A stretch of 64,000 bases of DNA from the NCBI GenBank assembly GCA_036346225.1, contig JARFIW010000593.1, positions 1,196,506-1,260,505 on the forward strand, read 5' to 3'. Below, one piece after another: positions 23,470 to 35,428 of the stretch. Made by a program: the position numbers and the translations under genes. Position 1 is the first letter of the stretch. Every line of letters begins with the position of its first letter. The stretch is from Platerodrilus igneus (taxonomy: Eukaryota > Arthropoda > Insecta > Coleoptera > Lycidae). The notes under the pieces are model-generated. The model had not been told where the DNA came from. It worked only from the letters and a program-made list of their open reading frames with translations, and searched no databases.

Positions 23470-24909
23470 CTAAGATGGACTTAATTACGCATGTCGAAAT
23501 TATATCCATGCCTGAGAGTAGTAACCAAAAATTGGTTGACTTTTACCTGTAAGACAAGCACATGTCTTCTAAAATGGTTAGACATTTTAAGAATTTCAGC
23601 TATATCGACTTCAAAAATACCTTAAAGTGCATACCGTGGGAGATAATACATGATTTTCAAAATGTAGATTTTCTGAATGACGATATTCTGTTCTTACTTG
23701 ATATTCATGCACCGTACGTTACACACAGGATAACTAAGCACTATGTACTATGATTGACATAGTATAAAATACATGATGAAAGTTAGGGATAATCTTTGCA
23801 ACGCTTTAAAAAGAATACCTGTGACGTAGACTGGCGTTATTGCAAACAGTTGCAAAACGTAGTAAATGTAACAATTAAAAAAAAAAGCTATGAAGAACAT
23901 AATTTCAGCAACTTAAACGCTAAAATGCTAGGTCCGAGTTAAAAACTAAGCATTAAAAACAACAAATCTTTTGAATGACATGATTATTTAAATAATCCTG
24001 GGAAACTTAACAATCATTTCATCAACTCAACGCCCATACTAATAGAGGACGTGTATTTCACTAAATTTAAAATGTTAAAGAGTCTGTGAAAATGAAACTC
24101 AATTTTACATCAGTTGATGAAGATCTAATTATTAAAATTGTAAGGAGTATACATAGTAAATCATCCAGGCATTATGAAATTAATATATTTGCAATCAATC
24201 TTTGTTTAGCGTATATTTTACTATACATTACTAATATTATTAATATATGTGCAAAGTATTCTAAATTTCCTAGTGCATGGAAACAAGCCATAGTAATATT
24301 AGTTCCTAAAACTTCATACTTAGACACCTATAATATCAAACCAATAAGCAATCTACCAAATTATCGAAAGTTTATGAGAAATTCATTGAGTTGCAACTAC
24401 GAAGTCGTTTAAACAGAAATAACACCCCTTCCTCCACCTGAATCGAGATTTAACGTTGGTTACAGTTTTAGTACCGCCCTTATTAACATAATTGATAATG
24501 TAACAGAATATGATCAGGGTAGACAAACTTGTTTTACTCCTTCACTTTTCAAAAGCATTTGATAGCATAAGCCATAGGATGCTGATAGTTATTTTACACT
24601 GTATAGGTTTTGTCCCTACTGCAAATGCACTATTAGCAAACTATTTATCTAACAAAGTACATGCTGTCAAGTCTATAAATATCGTTTTATCGCATACTCA
24701 AATTACGACGAGTGTCCCTCAGGGATCGATTTTGGGTCCCTTGCTATTCATAATTTACATATCTAACTTTACCTAGGAATTATTATCCTGTAATTCACAT
24801 GTTTATGCAGATGATATGTAGATATAATTAAGCCCGCGACGATGAAGTAGAGCAATTAATTATGACTTGTGTAAAGTATTTGAATGCACTTTAAAGCAGA
24901 GTCTTATTA
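23470..24909 (+). pseudogene. Jockey/CR1-like LINE, endonuclease end and reverse transcriptase (5' piece)
   Basis: Frame 23562-23753 has VRHFKNFSYIDFKNTLKCIP and DIHAPYVTHRITK, the linker before RT in this LINE group. Frame 24086-24412 has FPSAWKQAIVILVPKT and an eroded RPIS motif (IKPISNLPN). Frame 24510-24776 has LLLHFSKAFDSISHRML, where the first catalytic Asp is His, then VPQGSILGPLLFIIY. An eroded YADDM follows near 24810. The piggyBac at 24914 interrupts the sequence, and the LINE resumes at 27391. Confidence 0.75.
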
Positions 24910-24913
24910 TTAA

Positions 24914-27386
24914 CTTTCCGTCGGGAGCAATGTATTGACTATCGAGTTCGAGCGCAATGTGCCTACCTGGTACACGTTCAAAATTAGTAAAACGACATAT
25001 TGCCAACATTATTTAACGAAAAAATTTCAAAACTTTCTTTAAAAAAAGCTTATATTTAGTACAAAAGTATATTTAAACAAAATATTTTAAGAAATTTAAG
25101 ACATACAACTAAATATTAAGAAAACATGAACAAAAGCTATCTAAAGTTGTAAAATAATTTATAAAGTCCTCTTATTGTTTATTTTAAGTGACAAACGTCA
25201 ACCACTCAGAGTCGGGATCTGAATATTTGGGGGCAAAGCACCCATCGCACACCCTATTCACATGAGACAAGCAACGAGGTGTCTTACATTTCTTACATTC
25301 GTAATTTGTAAGCTTTCCTAAACCAGTTACGCTGGTGTAGGTTGAGCATCGACGACGTCTTTTACACGCTATTGGGAGAGTTTCTTCTTTCTGGGAAGGA
25401 GAATGAAATCTTTTCAACCTAGTTTGAAGATCTGTAGGAATTCCAATAGTTTTCAAACTTCTTTGCCTTAGTTCTCCAATTGTCAATTCGTGGGCCAAAC
25501 GTTTTAGAAAGTGCCTTCGGTGCATTGGTTACAAATTATTTCCAAGGCAAATGACATGGGAGTTGATGCCACCCACATTCAACATCATAAAAAATATGAC
25601 CATTGGCCAACGTTTGAGATTTCGGGAAACATTGAATGTAGCGCACATTTTGTCTACAGTAACAACGCCTCCTTTCGTTGAATTATAAAACATTATAATC
25701 TCCGGTTTCTTCTTTTCTCCGGAATCAAGATCGATGGAATTGTCGGTATGAAGCGTTGAAACGAGAATGACATTCCTGTTTTTTGCTGGGACGTACGACA
25801 CTAAAGTCTTTCCTTCACTAAAACCAAACAAGCTGCAGAATTGTTCTTTTGTTTTGGTGACAACAAATTGTGGTGGTAAGTGTTTTATTTTTTCGGACCG
25901 TGCCAACGTAGGAAAGATTCTTGTGTTTTAGGTCGTCAACAAGGTCGATGTCGGTAAACCAGTTGTCAGCAGTGATGTTGCGGCCAGATCTAAATAAGGG
26001 TTCAGCCATCCTGTATACTACTGCACTTGGCTTGTTGCTGACCGAAAAAGTCCTTCTGGTTGAGATCCCGCGTAAATTTGTATATTATAAGTGTAATTCA
26101 TTTTTGAATCAACAAGGGCAAAACATTCTATGCCATATTTGTTGGGTTTCGATGGTATATAATGCCGAAAAGGACATCTTCCTCGAAACCCTGAAAGCAT
26201 TTCATCAATAGTGGTATATTACCCAGGAATGTAACTTTTTTGGCAGTTTTGCACGAATTTGTAGAAAATATCGCGAACTGGAGCAAGTCGATCTTCTTTC
26301 TTCTTTTCTTCTCTTGTATTTCGGTCGTCAAAACGAAAACAACGTATTAGAGTTTTAAACCGTTTGATATTCATCACAAGGCCAAATTTTTCAATACCAT
26401 CGCCTTTGCTTCCCCAAAGTTCCTCAAGACTTTGCCGATTCCTTCTGTAAGCGCATGCTGGATACAGCAATTCGATAAAAGCTTTTACTTCGATTATATC
26501 AGTAGGTTTTATGTCCCTCTTTCTAGAAAAACTATTTCTAATGATGTCCATGTACTGATTGGTGCAACTCACTATTATGTCTAATATTTTGTCGGTGAAT
26601 AGAATGCCCCAACAATCAACAACAGTTTTGGAAAGCTTCGCGTTACCTTTTACACCTGGTAAATGAGTGATCAGATGGCGAGAAGCTCTACGTATATTTT
26701 GTCTTGGAGGATTTTTATTCCACTTAGTACTATTATTTTTTCCAAAAAAAAAACTGTTGTCTTTATCATCGTCATCATCACTTGCGCCCTCTTGCTCTGT
26801 TTCAGAATCACCATCATATTGTTCTATCTCATCTTCCGACGCGATGTCACTTTCTTCTCCCAAATCCTCATTCAGAATCGGATCGTCTTCTTCATTCTCA
26901 TCTAGCCACCGTAATATTTCTTCGATATGTTCTGAATTCTGCAAATTGTACGTTTTGCGATTCAACATTTTTGCGAAAAATCTAAAACAAAAGAATAATC
27001 ACAATAATTACATATTCAGGCGCAATGTGCCGGTCAGGCCAGAATGATAAATTTAGATATTTTTATAAATCTAATCATAAATTTTACATTATTTCATCTC
27101 GAAGTAAACATAGAATAAAAAGTTTTAACGCATTATTTTGGTTTACGTATTAAATACATACCTTTGAAATTGTTACGAGTTCAGGCGCAATGAGCTTGTG
27201 TGAACAAAACATGCGCAACTTCGCGTAGTAAAGGCCCACAGTAAACTGAGTTGAAATGTTGTACACGGCACATAAAAGTAGGCAGTTACTCGGCACCGTT
27301 CGTAGTCGTAGGCAATGATTAAGAGTGGAGTGGAGGGTTGAACCGTCTGCACTGTGCCTGATAGATCAATTGCGCCCGACGGAAGG
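24914..27386 (-). mobile_element. piggyBac transposon at a TTAA target
   Basis: TTAA at 24910-24913 and 27387-27390 flank inverted termini: CTTTCCGTCGGGAGCAAT on the left and the complement CCTTCCGTCGGGCGCAAT on the right. A subterminal repeat with GCGCAATGTGCC occurs near 24953 and 27017, and GGCGCAATGAGC near 27184. The transposase lies on the minus strand. The element inserted into a LINE reverse transcriptase that continues on both sides. Unusually for this window, both ends and the target duplication are preserved. Confidence 0.92.
25184..26968 (-). pseudogene. piggyBac transposase, inactivated
   Basis: The start at 26968 gives a 249-residue acidic N-terminal frame with a poly-Asp run, ending at a TAA (26219-26221) in place of a sense codon just before the first catalytic Asp (IDEMLSGFRGRCPF). 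Later frames carry RNITADNWFTDIDLVDDL with the second Asp, and GGVVTVDKMCATFNVSR with the third. The C-terminal frame 25184-25525 has a cysteine-rich zinc-binding domain (YECKKCKTPRCLSH...VCDGC), standard for piggyBac. At least one nonsense change and about three shifts are present, so this copy cannot make transposase. Confidence 0.92.
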
Positions 27387-27390
27387 TTAA

Positions 27391-27600
27391 TATTAAAAAC
27401 CAACTGAGCTAGTTTTTGGTAGGAAACATAATAGACAAGCTCTTTCAGACATAATAACTATAAAAATTAATCTGGTTGTAGTTCCGATTATAAATTCAAC
27501 TAGCAATCTTGAACTTTACGTCGATTCTGATTTAAAATTTATAGAACATACTTCAAAAGGTTTCCATAAATGTCACTGTAATCTTAGTCGAGACCAAAAC
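27391..27600 (+). pseudogene. Jockey/CR1-like LINE reverse transcriptase (3' piece after piggyBac)
   Basis: A frame from about 27398 reads TELVFGRKHNRQALSD followed by NSTSNLELYVDSDLKFIEH, which matches the post-YADD thumb region (K-T-E-x-x-x-F-G-R and N-L-G-x-x-x-D-x-x-L). It completes the LINE that stops at 24909 on the other side of the piggyBac, so the insertion order is LINE first, piggyBac second. Confidence 0.75.
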
Positions 27601-27616
27601 CGAGACCAAGTTATAT

Positions 27617-28144
27617 TGTAACAATATTAATTTTTTATAACCAAACATATCTCATTGTGCTAATTCTAAGTAGTATACAATGTAACTACAAAGTACACCG
27701 TGGCTTTAATACTCAGATTTCTGGGTAATCAGGAGGATGATGGCTAACCCGTTCCAATTTGTAATAAAGCTAATATCCTTAAGAAATGAGAACAGCTCGT
27801 TGACAGACATTTGTCAGCTTCTATAAAAGGAGGGACCGTCAGTAGTTTCACTAATAATCAGTAACCTTCCACCTGACTGCTGAGGTCCAAAAATGTAAGT
27901 TTCTTTATTATACTCGCTTGTTTTGCATAAATATATAGCATTTGCTTCGCATTATAACTATGTCAAATTATTATATCTCAAACTGTAGGTGTTAATAAAC
28001 AGTGTTAAGTGTTGCTCTGTGCGTTAATTTAATTATAATTCCAATTCCCATTTAGAGGACACATCGATATTTGTCACAGACCTCTCGCGGCACATTAGAG
28101 TGCTCAAGTTACCCTCGTACTACCATCAAACCCACGCTATGACA
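27617..28144 (+). repeat. LTR of a second small LTR element
   Basis: It starts TGTAACAATATTAA and ends CGCTATGACA. It aligns with 30671-31657 once the MITE in the latter is removed. Three bases after its end a primer-binding-like sequence, TGGTGGAGGCGCCGGG (28148-28163), could pair with a tRNA 3' end. Promoter elements are listed separately. The polyadenylation signal AATAAA lies near 27993. Confidence 0.75.
27822..27862 (+). promoter_or_regulatory. LTR core promoter: TATA box and arthropod initiator
   Basis: TATAAAAG at 27822-27829 is followed about 30 bp later by TCAGT at 27858-27862, the arthropod initiator consensus, which is the normal TATA-to-start distance. Confidence 0.6.
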
Positions 28145-28159
28145 AAATGGTGGAGGCGC

Positions 28160-28385
28160 CGGGCAACACTCAGCACTGTTTATTAACACATGCAGTTTGA
28201 GATATAATAATTTGACATAGTTATAATACGAAGCAAAACAAGCGAGTAATAAAAAAAATTACATGTTTGGACCTCAGTACTCAGTTGAAAGGTTACTGGT
28301 TATTAGTGAAACTACTGATTGTCCCTAATTGACCTAGTTCAGCTCCTTTTATAGAAGCTGACATCCCGTCTTTCGGCGAGATGTT
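28160..28385 (-). repeat. Inverted partial copy of the same LTR
   Basis: The reverse complement of this stretch matches 27800-28020 of the LTR immediately upstream, including TCAGCTTCTATAAAAGGAG and ACTATGTCAAATTATTATAT. The resulting inverted repeat begins only about 15 bp after the upstream LTR ends. Confidence 0.8.
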
Positions 28386-29620
28386 CTCACTACATGTAAT
28401 GATAGGACTTTATGGACAAACTACCATTTCAACCGGTGTCTATTTACAAAGATTGCCCAATATAACGTTCTATCAAACGTCCAAGCAACTTTTATTTAAA
28501 TTTACTACGCCAAGAAACTTGTTCAGCGACAGGAAATCGGTGTGCTATTGTTACCAATGCAACTACTTATTTTGATGAGATCGATACTAACCTACAGATT
28601 AAACACGTGTCTGAAAATGAGATAATATTATTAGATGATAGCGAAGCAAATGATTTTAAATTCACAACACATAATTATGTGTCCCAAATTTTCACAACTC
28701 TGTATGAAGTTAATTTATTAGAAAGACGGATTACGTTTGCTAGAAGCATACCCTCCCTCAATTTACTTTATATTAGTCCGATGCTTCAACCCTCTAGTCA
28801 GCTACCCTGTTAAGATCCACGGATTATACATCTTATATTGACAGAATTACATATTCTTTATGAGTGAACACGATCATTTTCAGACATGTGTCAATCAAAG
28901 ACGTTAAAATTAGATATAATATCCATGTCGGAACTAGATATAGCACTTACTAATATTAAGAATTATGCGTCCACTTATGATTTTACTTTATCATTAGATT
29001 CTCTTCCAACTTTTTATGGCCTGCCAGTCACTGAATGTATATCACGAGTATCCATATACCATTGATAAGGAAGACACTGCATAACTTCCTGTTGAAACGA
29101 TTGATAACTTCACCATTTGCATGGAACAGTTACACTTGTTCTGTTCGTGTATCAAATGTCGATATTGCATATTCTTAGAACAATATTGACTCCACAATGC
29201 GATCCATCTAGGGAAGAATTATATTTGCTAAACCAGCAGTATACAAACAATGCAGCCGCAATCTCCGGTGTTACGCAACTCTTGCGTGACGGCACAGAAT
29301 CCAAACTGGCTAAGGTCTGCCCGTTCCACTGCACTGATTTTGAGCCTGTAGAGTTTATTACCCGCCTAGATGCGAATCGCTATTTGATTACACGCCCTTA
29401 CGAGAAAACTTATCTTTTGCAACAACACTAATTCCTTCATTTCTAAAACTCCCCTTATTGGAACAACAATAATTCAAGTGCACTGCAACTGTAGGATTAT
29501 TGGATGGCAAACATCGGTTATCGCTGATGAAGCATTATGTTTGAATCCAAACTTAATTTTAACTTTATCCACGTGATACAAGCCGAATGTATAAAGCTAC
29601 ATGGTCTGACAGCATCATTA
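28386..29620 (+). pseudogene. Decayed internal coding region, possibly env-like
   Basis: Frames at 28381-28575, 28607-28813 and 29117-29431 appear to be successive pieces of one protein. The last has a Cys-containing motif, CPFHCTDFEPVEFI, then RLDANRYLITRPYEKTYLL. The order and style resemble the extracellular part of insect LTR-element envelope proteins, but I cannot confirm this. No RT or integrase is found between the LTRs, so only this part of the element survived. The alternative is an unrelated retroelement protein. Confidence 0.35.
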
Positions 29621-29771
29621 AACAGCGATTCCACCCTACGATTGTCTTGATACTCAAAGGTTAACAAAACATCAAAATCATACTTTTATTCCCTTAGCTT
29701 CATATTTTCAGTGCGACGCCAAAGACAACAAACTTTCACTCGTCTTCCTACAGGCCACTTTGCATCATTGT

Positions 29772-29953
29772 TACCTTACATGTGATTTTCCAACTCTCAC
29801 ACACGGGCCCTCCATTTTACCTCTCATTCGAACGAGGGTGTATTTTTGTGAAAAATGCTTGCCTAACATTTTCCAAGCGGACCGTGTCGGGATTCGAACC
29901 CGGGACCTTGGGCGTAGTAGTCACACACATACCACTACGCCACGGAGCCGCCG
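29772..29953 (-). mobile_element. tRNA-derived SINE, copy 2 (internally deleted)
   Basis: The minus-strand tRNA-like head is intact, with A box TGGCGTAGTGG and B box GGTTCGAATCC. The body lacks the segment from the GAAGGTACTACATTGG block to the Cys-like GTGACAACACT block. Confidence 0.85.
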
Positions 29954-30182
29954 CATCATTGTTGCCTTACATGTGATTTTTTTCCAATGCTCCACCCGAA
30001 GGTACTACATTGGCCAGGAAGCGAGTTTTTTTAACTGGAAAATTTGGAATTTTACCGAACCCTTGCTGTTCTAAACAAGGTAGGGATCTTTAACGTGCGT
30101 GACAACACTCACACACGAGGGTGTATTTTTGTGAAAAATGCTCGCCTAACATTTTTCAAGCGGACCGTGTCGGGATTCGAAC
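29954..30182 (-). mobile_element. tRNA-derived SINE, copy 3 (head truncated)
   Basis: The body is full, but the minus-strand head is cut just inside the B box (sequence ends GGGATTCGAA then CGCATTATTG). It abuts copy 4 at a repeated motif, GCATTATTGCTACCTTAC. Confidence 0.85.
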
Positions 30183-30494
30183 GCATTATTGCTACCTTAC
30201 ATGTGATTTTCCAATGATCTTCCCGAAGGTACTACATTGGCCAAGAAGCGAATTTTTTTACCTGGAAAATTTGGAATTTTTGCCGAACCCTTGCTGTTCC
30301 AAGCAAGGTAGGGATCTTTAATGTGCGTGACAACACTCACACACGGGACCTCCATTTTACCTCTCATCCGAACGAGGGTGTATTTTTGTGAAAAATGCTC
30401 GCCTAATATTTTTCAAGCGGACCTTGTCGAGATTCGAACCCGGGACCTTGGGCGTAGTAGTCACACCCATACCACTACACCACGGAGCCGCCTG
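30183..30494 (-). mobile_element. tRNA-derived SINE, copy 4 (full length)
   Basis: The full body and head are present, with B box GGTTCGAATC. It is the best template for the family consensus in this window at about 312 bp. Confidence 0.88.
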
Positions 30495-30670
30495 CATTAT
30501 TGTTACCTCCAGCACCCTCACCAAACACCAATAACATACAGTACGACAAATCTTTCACCTTCACCTGTATAACTCCATACCTAGAATACTTTGAGTAACA
30601 ACAGCGTGCAAGAAAATCAAGAAACAAACCTCCAGAATCAACCCCAATAACCTGCTTAATCTTGACCTAT

Positions 30671-30831
30671 TGTGACAATATTAATTACTTATAACTAAAG
30701 CAGGGTCGGCGTATCGATATATCGATACGTATCGACCCCCCGATACAGCGAAAAATAAATATCGATATATTGATACTCGATATGTATCGATACGTATCGA
30801 TATTCGATACGCCAAATCCCGTATCGCCCAC

Positions 30832-30881
<50 letters not shown>

Positions 30882-31125
30882 TATGTCACAAATATTAAAC
30901 TTAAAACCTCAATTATTTTGATAACAAACAATCTTTAGTGAAAGATCGAATTGCCAGTAAATGCATTATTTTACAACGATCTTGTGATTTTATTCCCAAA
31001 GAAAGAGTAGATAAATTATCGATACCTAATCGATTCGTATCGTTACGTTTCGATATGTATACTTAATCTACACATTTAAACGTTCCGATACAAATCGCTA
31101 CATATATCGATACGAATCGATACGT

Positions 31126-31163
<38 letters not shown>

Positions 31164-31657
31164 ATATCCATACATATCGATATAGAATATGTATCGATAT
31201 TCGATACGCAAAATCCCGTATCGCCCACCCCTACTTATAACCAAACATATCTCATTGTGCTAACTCTAAGTCGTATATAATGTAATTACAAAATAGGCCG
31301 TGGCTTCAAAACTCAGATTTCTAGGTAATCAGGAAGATGCAGGCTAATCAAGCCGTCATCCTTAAGAAATGAGAACATCTCGCCGAAAGGCGTTATGTCA
31401 GCTTCTATTAAATGAGCTGAAATACGTCAATTAGGGGTTGTCGGAAGTTTCATTAATAACCAGTACTGAGGACCAAACATGTAAGTTTCTTTAATATACT
31501 TGCTTGCTTTGCATAAATGTATAACATTTGCTTCGCATTATAACTATGTCGAATTAATATATCTCAAACTGTATGTGTTAATAAACTGGAAGCTTTCTAC
31601 AGGCCTCCCGTGGTACATGCGAGATACCCTACACTACTATCAAACCCACACTGTGAC
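30671..31657 (+). repeat. Second LTR copy of the small LTR element, interrupted by a MITE
   Basis: It starts TGTGACAATATTAATT and ends ACACTGTGACA. It matches 27617-28144 over both parts, 30671-30695 and 31234-31657, with a 538-bp insertion between. The two LTRs enclose about 2.5 kb that lacks Pol. Confidence 0.75.
30696..31233. mobile_element. hAT-type MITE rich in TATCGATA motifs
   Basis: It is flanked by an 8-bp direct repeat, CTTATAAC (30688-30695 and 31234-31241), the hAT target length. Termini resemble inverted CAGGGTCGGCGTATCG and TAGGGGTGGGCGATACGG. The interior is a dense run of ATCGATA and CGATACG palindromes with (TA)n at about 30834-30880 and 31128-31160. A second copy of the terminus at 30806-30835 shows an inner duplication or nested copy. 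Confidence 0.75.
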
Positions 31658-31839
31658 ATGATTCAAAGTAATAGCATAATACTAGCTTGACTTAATTTAC
31701 CTTTTTGAGCAGTTGGTGTCGGTCAATTGACGATTGCTACTATAGTAGATGAAAATATTGTGAATATTTTAAATATTAGCTATTGTGGTCGTCAATGCAT
31801 AAGCAAATTTTAATATTGTTCCCTATTCGCAGTTCAAGA

Positions 31840-32740
31840 GCAAGAGTAAATATTGCACTTCTAAACCGATAATCCTCAGGCAAAGAACAATTTCTTGTAT
31901 TTTCATCAATATGAATAGAAATAGAAAAGAGATCCAAGTCAAGGTGGATGATAGTTCGAAAGATATTAATGCTGAAAGTTTTGAAGGAGAAGTATCTTCC
32001 AGTGACAAATTATATTTCTAGTAGAAGTAGTGAAATTGGTGCAAATTTACGGACGTGTAATCTAAAATTTCTAGACGTGACAAAAGTATAATTACCTAAA
32101 AAAGGAAGTTTATTATATTTTTGATATTGAACCACCGACATCTAACAATGTGTGCGCGGTACCGCAATTACGCCTATAGACCCAAAAAACAAAATTTTGA
32201 TTTGCATTTTAGCTTTATGTATGATGACAAACAGAAAACTATGTAAAACGAAATATAAAAAAACGAGAAAAAGTAAAATAAAAGCTAAAACACATGTGAC
32301 CTTGAAAAGCACTTATTTTCGTATCACAAACTGGATTATGGAAAATTTCTTCCAGAAGGAAGCAAAGATCAAACTACATTTTTTCAAGAGCAGCAGTCCT
32401 TGATCAAATTATTCAAAACTGACCCTACTAGATGCAAAGCTCGGTAATGATAATCCCAAAAACAAACAAATCTAGAATATCTTTCACCCTAGACGGTTGG
32501 GAGTTTGTTGCTTTAAAATCCCATTATGGTATAACTGCCCACTTTATTGACGACAATTGCCTATTACAGTTCTTAGTATTAGATTTTGTGCCTTAACACG
32601 GCCTACATACTGGGAAAAACATTGCTAATCTATTTTTAGAACATTAACACGATTTGGACAATAAAATATCTAGGACATAACTGTTGACAACGTATTCGCA
32701 AACACGACTTTCATGTTCGAACTTTCAAACTAATACCACT
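31840..32740 (+). pseudogene. hAT transposase, N-terminal half
   Basis: Frame 32152-32403 and following sequence carry a BED-like start (GSLLYFFDIEPPTS near 32115) and then FTLDGWEFVALKSHYGITAH, FIDDNCLLQFLVLDFVP and LHTGKNIANLFL. LDGW-x-S-x-x-x-x-x-Y-x-x-x-T-x-H-F-I is a hallmark of ZBED-type hAT transposases. It breaks off at 32740 within the region that normally reads ...ELSNLIP, and the protein resumes at 49739. Several stops are present. Confidence 0.8.
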
Positions 32741-34193
32741 TGTTACGGTATTCCGCGCAAACACGAAAGGAAACAGTAAAAATCAGCAAAGAAATCGTTT
32801 ACGCCGAATGCCGCAACAAAGCGAGGACAGAATGGTAGAATTCGGGCTAGCTCAAAAATGTCGTAGAGGAGCGTGGGTGAAACTATATTTTCCACTTAGA
32901 ATCTCGAAAGGCTATTTACAAAAACAAAGAATCCAATAATTTGCGTAATCGTTTGTTACAGGGTGCTGGTAAACAATGCGTCATAACATAAGAATATCAA
33001 ATTAGTAAGCAAATGTAACATCTTATAATCTAGATACTTACTTAATGGTTCACCTTAAATATATACAAAAAAAATACAACATAAACTATACAGTGCTTCT
33101 AGGAAAAGAAATATACATAAGCTACATATACATCCTGCATTGTGAAATGCACCTCCTCAAGAAATATTGTAACATTAAACTTATACACCCTAACTTAACT
33201 TAATCAGATATTAGTTACTTTGAAATAAATGCGTAAGTTCTTTACATTAATGTTTATACCAAAAAGACAAAAAAAAACAGTAAAACGGACAAACTTTAAT
33301 TGACTAATTTTAAAATAGTCGCTCGTGCATTGTGATTGTGTTTCGTAACGTGGTGTTGGTAATTTATTGGATAATCATAAGTAATAACAGCAAATGAAAA
33401 GTCTATTCTTCACAGCAGCATCAAAACATTACGAAAACAGATAACTGTTTCTTGAGCTATCGGCTTCGTGCTGGTCTCATCTTAGGGCTGGAATATTGCA
33501 GCTGCATTTTTCTATGGCTTGGCTGCTGGAACCCCTAACTCAGCTCATACTAGCACAGAAAGCATTTTAATAGCGCGACTTTACAACATGTCTCTTCGGT
33601 AAGAAGATATTGTATTCAATCTCGTCTTTCAAAGCACGGTCTCTATTTTATAAGGACAGAATCATGTGTGGGGGTAGTTATTTGACTTTCAAAGATATCG
33701 CCGAAGAATCAAGTGTGCAAAATTACCAGACAACAGCTGTAGAAATACAAACCGTAACAGCTTACCAAGAAGCAGAAAACGCAATTACCAAAGGATTTTT
33801 AGACAAAGGAAGACAATATTATTACTTTGAAACATATTAATAGCTGCAGAATAACAGAATGCTTATAGATAATAAACCCATTGTAAGCAGATGTAGGTAG
33901 GTGGTAGGTGGCATTATCTTTTAGAAGAAAGCTGTGCATTTAGGTGCAGCTTTTAATTAAAATGTAATCACGCAGGTGGTAGAAAATATTGCAACTACTT
34001 TATAATGTAAAGTTTTCTAAGCAGCTGTTTGATTTTATAAGGTAAAATTTTACAGAACAATTCAACAATTACTTGAAAATTTTTATTAAATAACACTAAT
34101 TTTAAATGGTAAGAAATTGAGCTTGTTGAGAAAGTTTGGGGTAATTTAAATATGAATGCAGAAAAAATTATTTGCAGGATTTTGAATGTAACA
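32741..34193 (-). repeat. Long LTR, copy 1 (3' LTR)
   Basis: The 1453-bp repeat starts TGTTACGGTATTCC and ends GAATGTAACA on the plus strand. It is followed at 34194-34203 by AAATTCCCCC, on the minus strand a polypurine tract (GGGGGAATTT) directly before the LTR, which fixes the orientation. It pairs with LTR2 once the mariner/MITE insertion is removed. It contains a 76-codon frame (33610-33840) that is also open in LTR2, most likely by shared descent. Confidence 0.85.
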
Positions 34194-35100
34194 AATTCCC
34201 CCTAGCAAAATTAAAAGGTCGTAGTAGAAAGCAGAAGCAACGGAGCGGGCACTATATTCTAATAAAGCAAAGCATAAAAAATTTGTTTAAAAAATACTAC
34301 AGGAATAAATTAAAAACCAACAAAAGAACTTTTATCCAGCTTGAAGGTTCAGTACGCACTAATAGGATTAATAAATAAAAAAAAAATTGACAAAACTACA
34401 AGAAAAACTAGTACACACGGATAAAATGAAAAAAGGATCTTACAAAACTACAAGAAAAACTCAAGAACTAACACAAAAGTTTTTATCCGGCTTAAAGAAC
34501 AAGTACACCAGACCAAGTCAAGAAGTGTAAAGGATATAGGAAAAGGAAAAGTATAAGGTAGCTAACATCGAGGACAAAGATGGAAATGGCCTAACACTGC
34601 AAAAAGTCGTCGCAGGACGGATATTTCTAATAAAAAACAATAAACAATTTTCACCTCAAGTAAAGAAATAGGTTTCTCGCGAAAAAAAGCCCAAGGTAAA
34701 AAAAGGAACAAGGAGGAAAACCAACAATACAAGCCAATATGAAACAATAAATGTCAAGCCTCAAAGTATACAAGGGAACAATGAGAATGCTGGATAGAAA
34801 AGTTAAGATACTTCAAGCTGTGGTAACAAAGAATCGTATTAAACGAACAACCGAAAAAAAGAATAGCTACTAGGCCTAAAAGTCGACTAAGTCGTTGTTT
34901 CCGAAGAAAAGAAGAGATTTAGAAAGCACCTACCACAGGAAGGATATCAAAAAAATTTAACTAAGTTCGTAAGAGAACTAGCAGTAAAAAAATCAGCAGA
35001 GGGATAGGAAAAGGAAGGTGGACCAAAAGGAATAGAGAAACTGAACTAAAAAAATTTAAAAACTCTAACCTAAGCATAAAACTATAAGTAGTTCAAAACT
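34194..35100 (-). other. 3' internal region of the long-LTR Gypsy element
   Basis: 34194-34672 matches 49208-49682 next to LTR2. It contains a partial tandem repeat with TTACAAAACTACAAGAAAAA (34386 and 34441). Beyond 34672 the sequence is A-rich without a supported frame. A short basic frame (34172-34378) spans the LTR edge in both copies, but it is unlikely to be a gene. Confidence 0.5.
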
Positions 35101-35129
35101 AAAGAAATGAAAGAACAATCTAAAATATG

Positions 35130-35186
35130 CATGTGTGTGAAGGTGAGTGGGTGTGTATGTCTATGTTTATGAAATGTGTGTGTGTG

Positions 35187-35238
<52 letters not shown>

Positions 35239-35389
35239 AAGCGTGTGTGTGTATGTGTTGGACCGCTTTAGTCGCCTCTTACGCCAGGCAGGTCGTACCG
35301 TAAGAATATTCTAATCCCTGACCCACACGGGGTTTGGAAACAAGGAGAAAATGAAAGAAAAGAGAACCAAGCAGAAATGTGTGTTTATG

Positions 35390-35428
<39 letters not shown>

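Noticed and set aside
26663..27047. Plus-strand frames of 80-126 residues
   Set aside because: They are antisense to the acidic poly-Asp part of the piggyBac transposase; serine and phenylalanine runs reflect that.
29880..29953. tRNA gene
   Set aside because: A and B boxes are present, but the sequence is the head of a repeated SINE and lacks a convincing full cloverleaf.
33610..33840. 76-residue frame conserved also at 48632-48862
   Set aside because: Both lie in the two copies of one LTR, so similarity is due to LTR duplication, and the frame has no recognisable motif.
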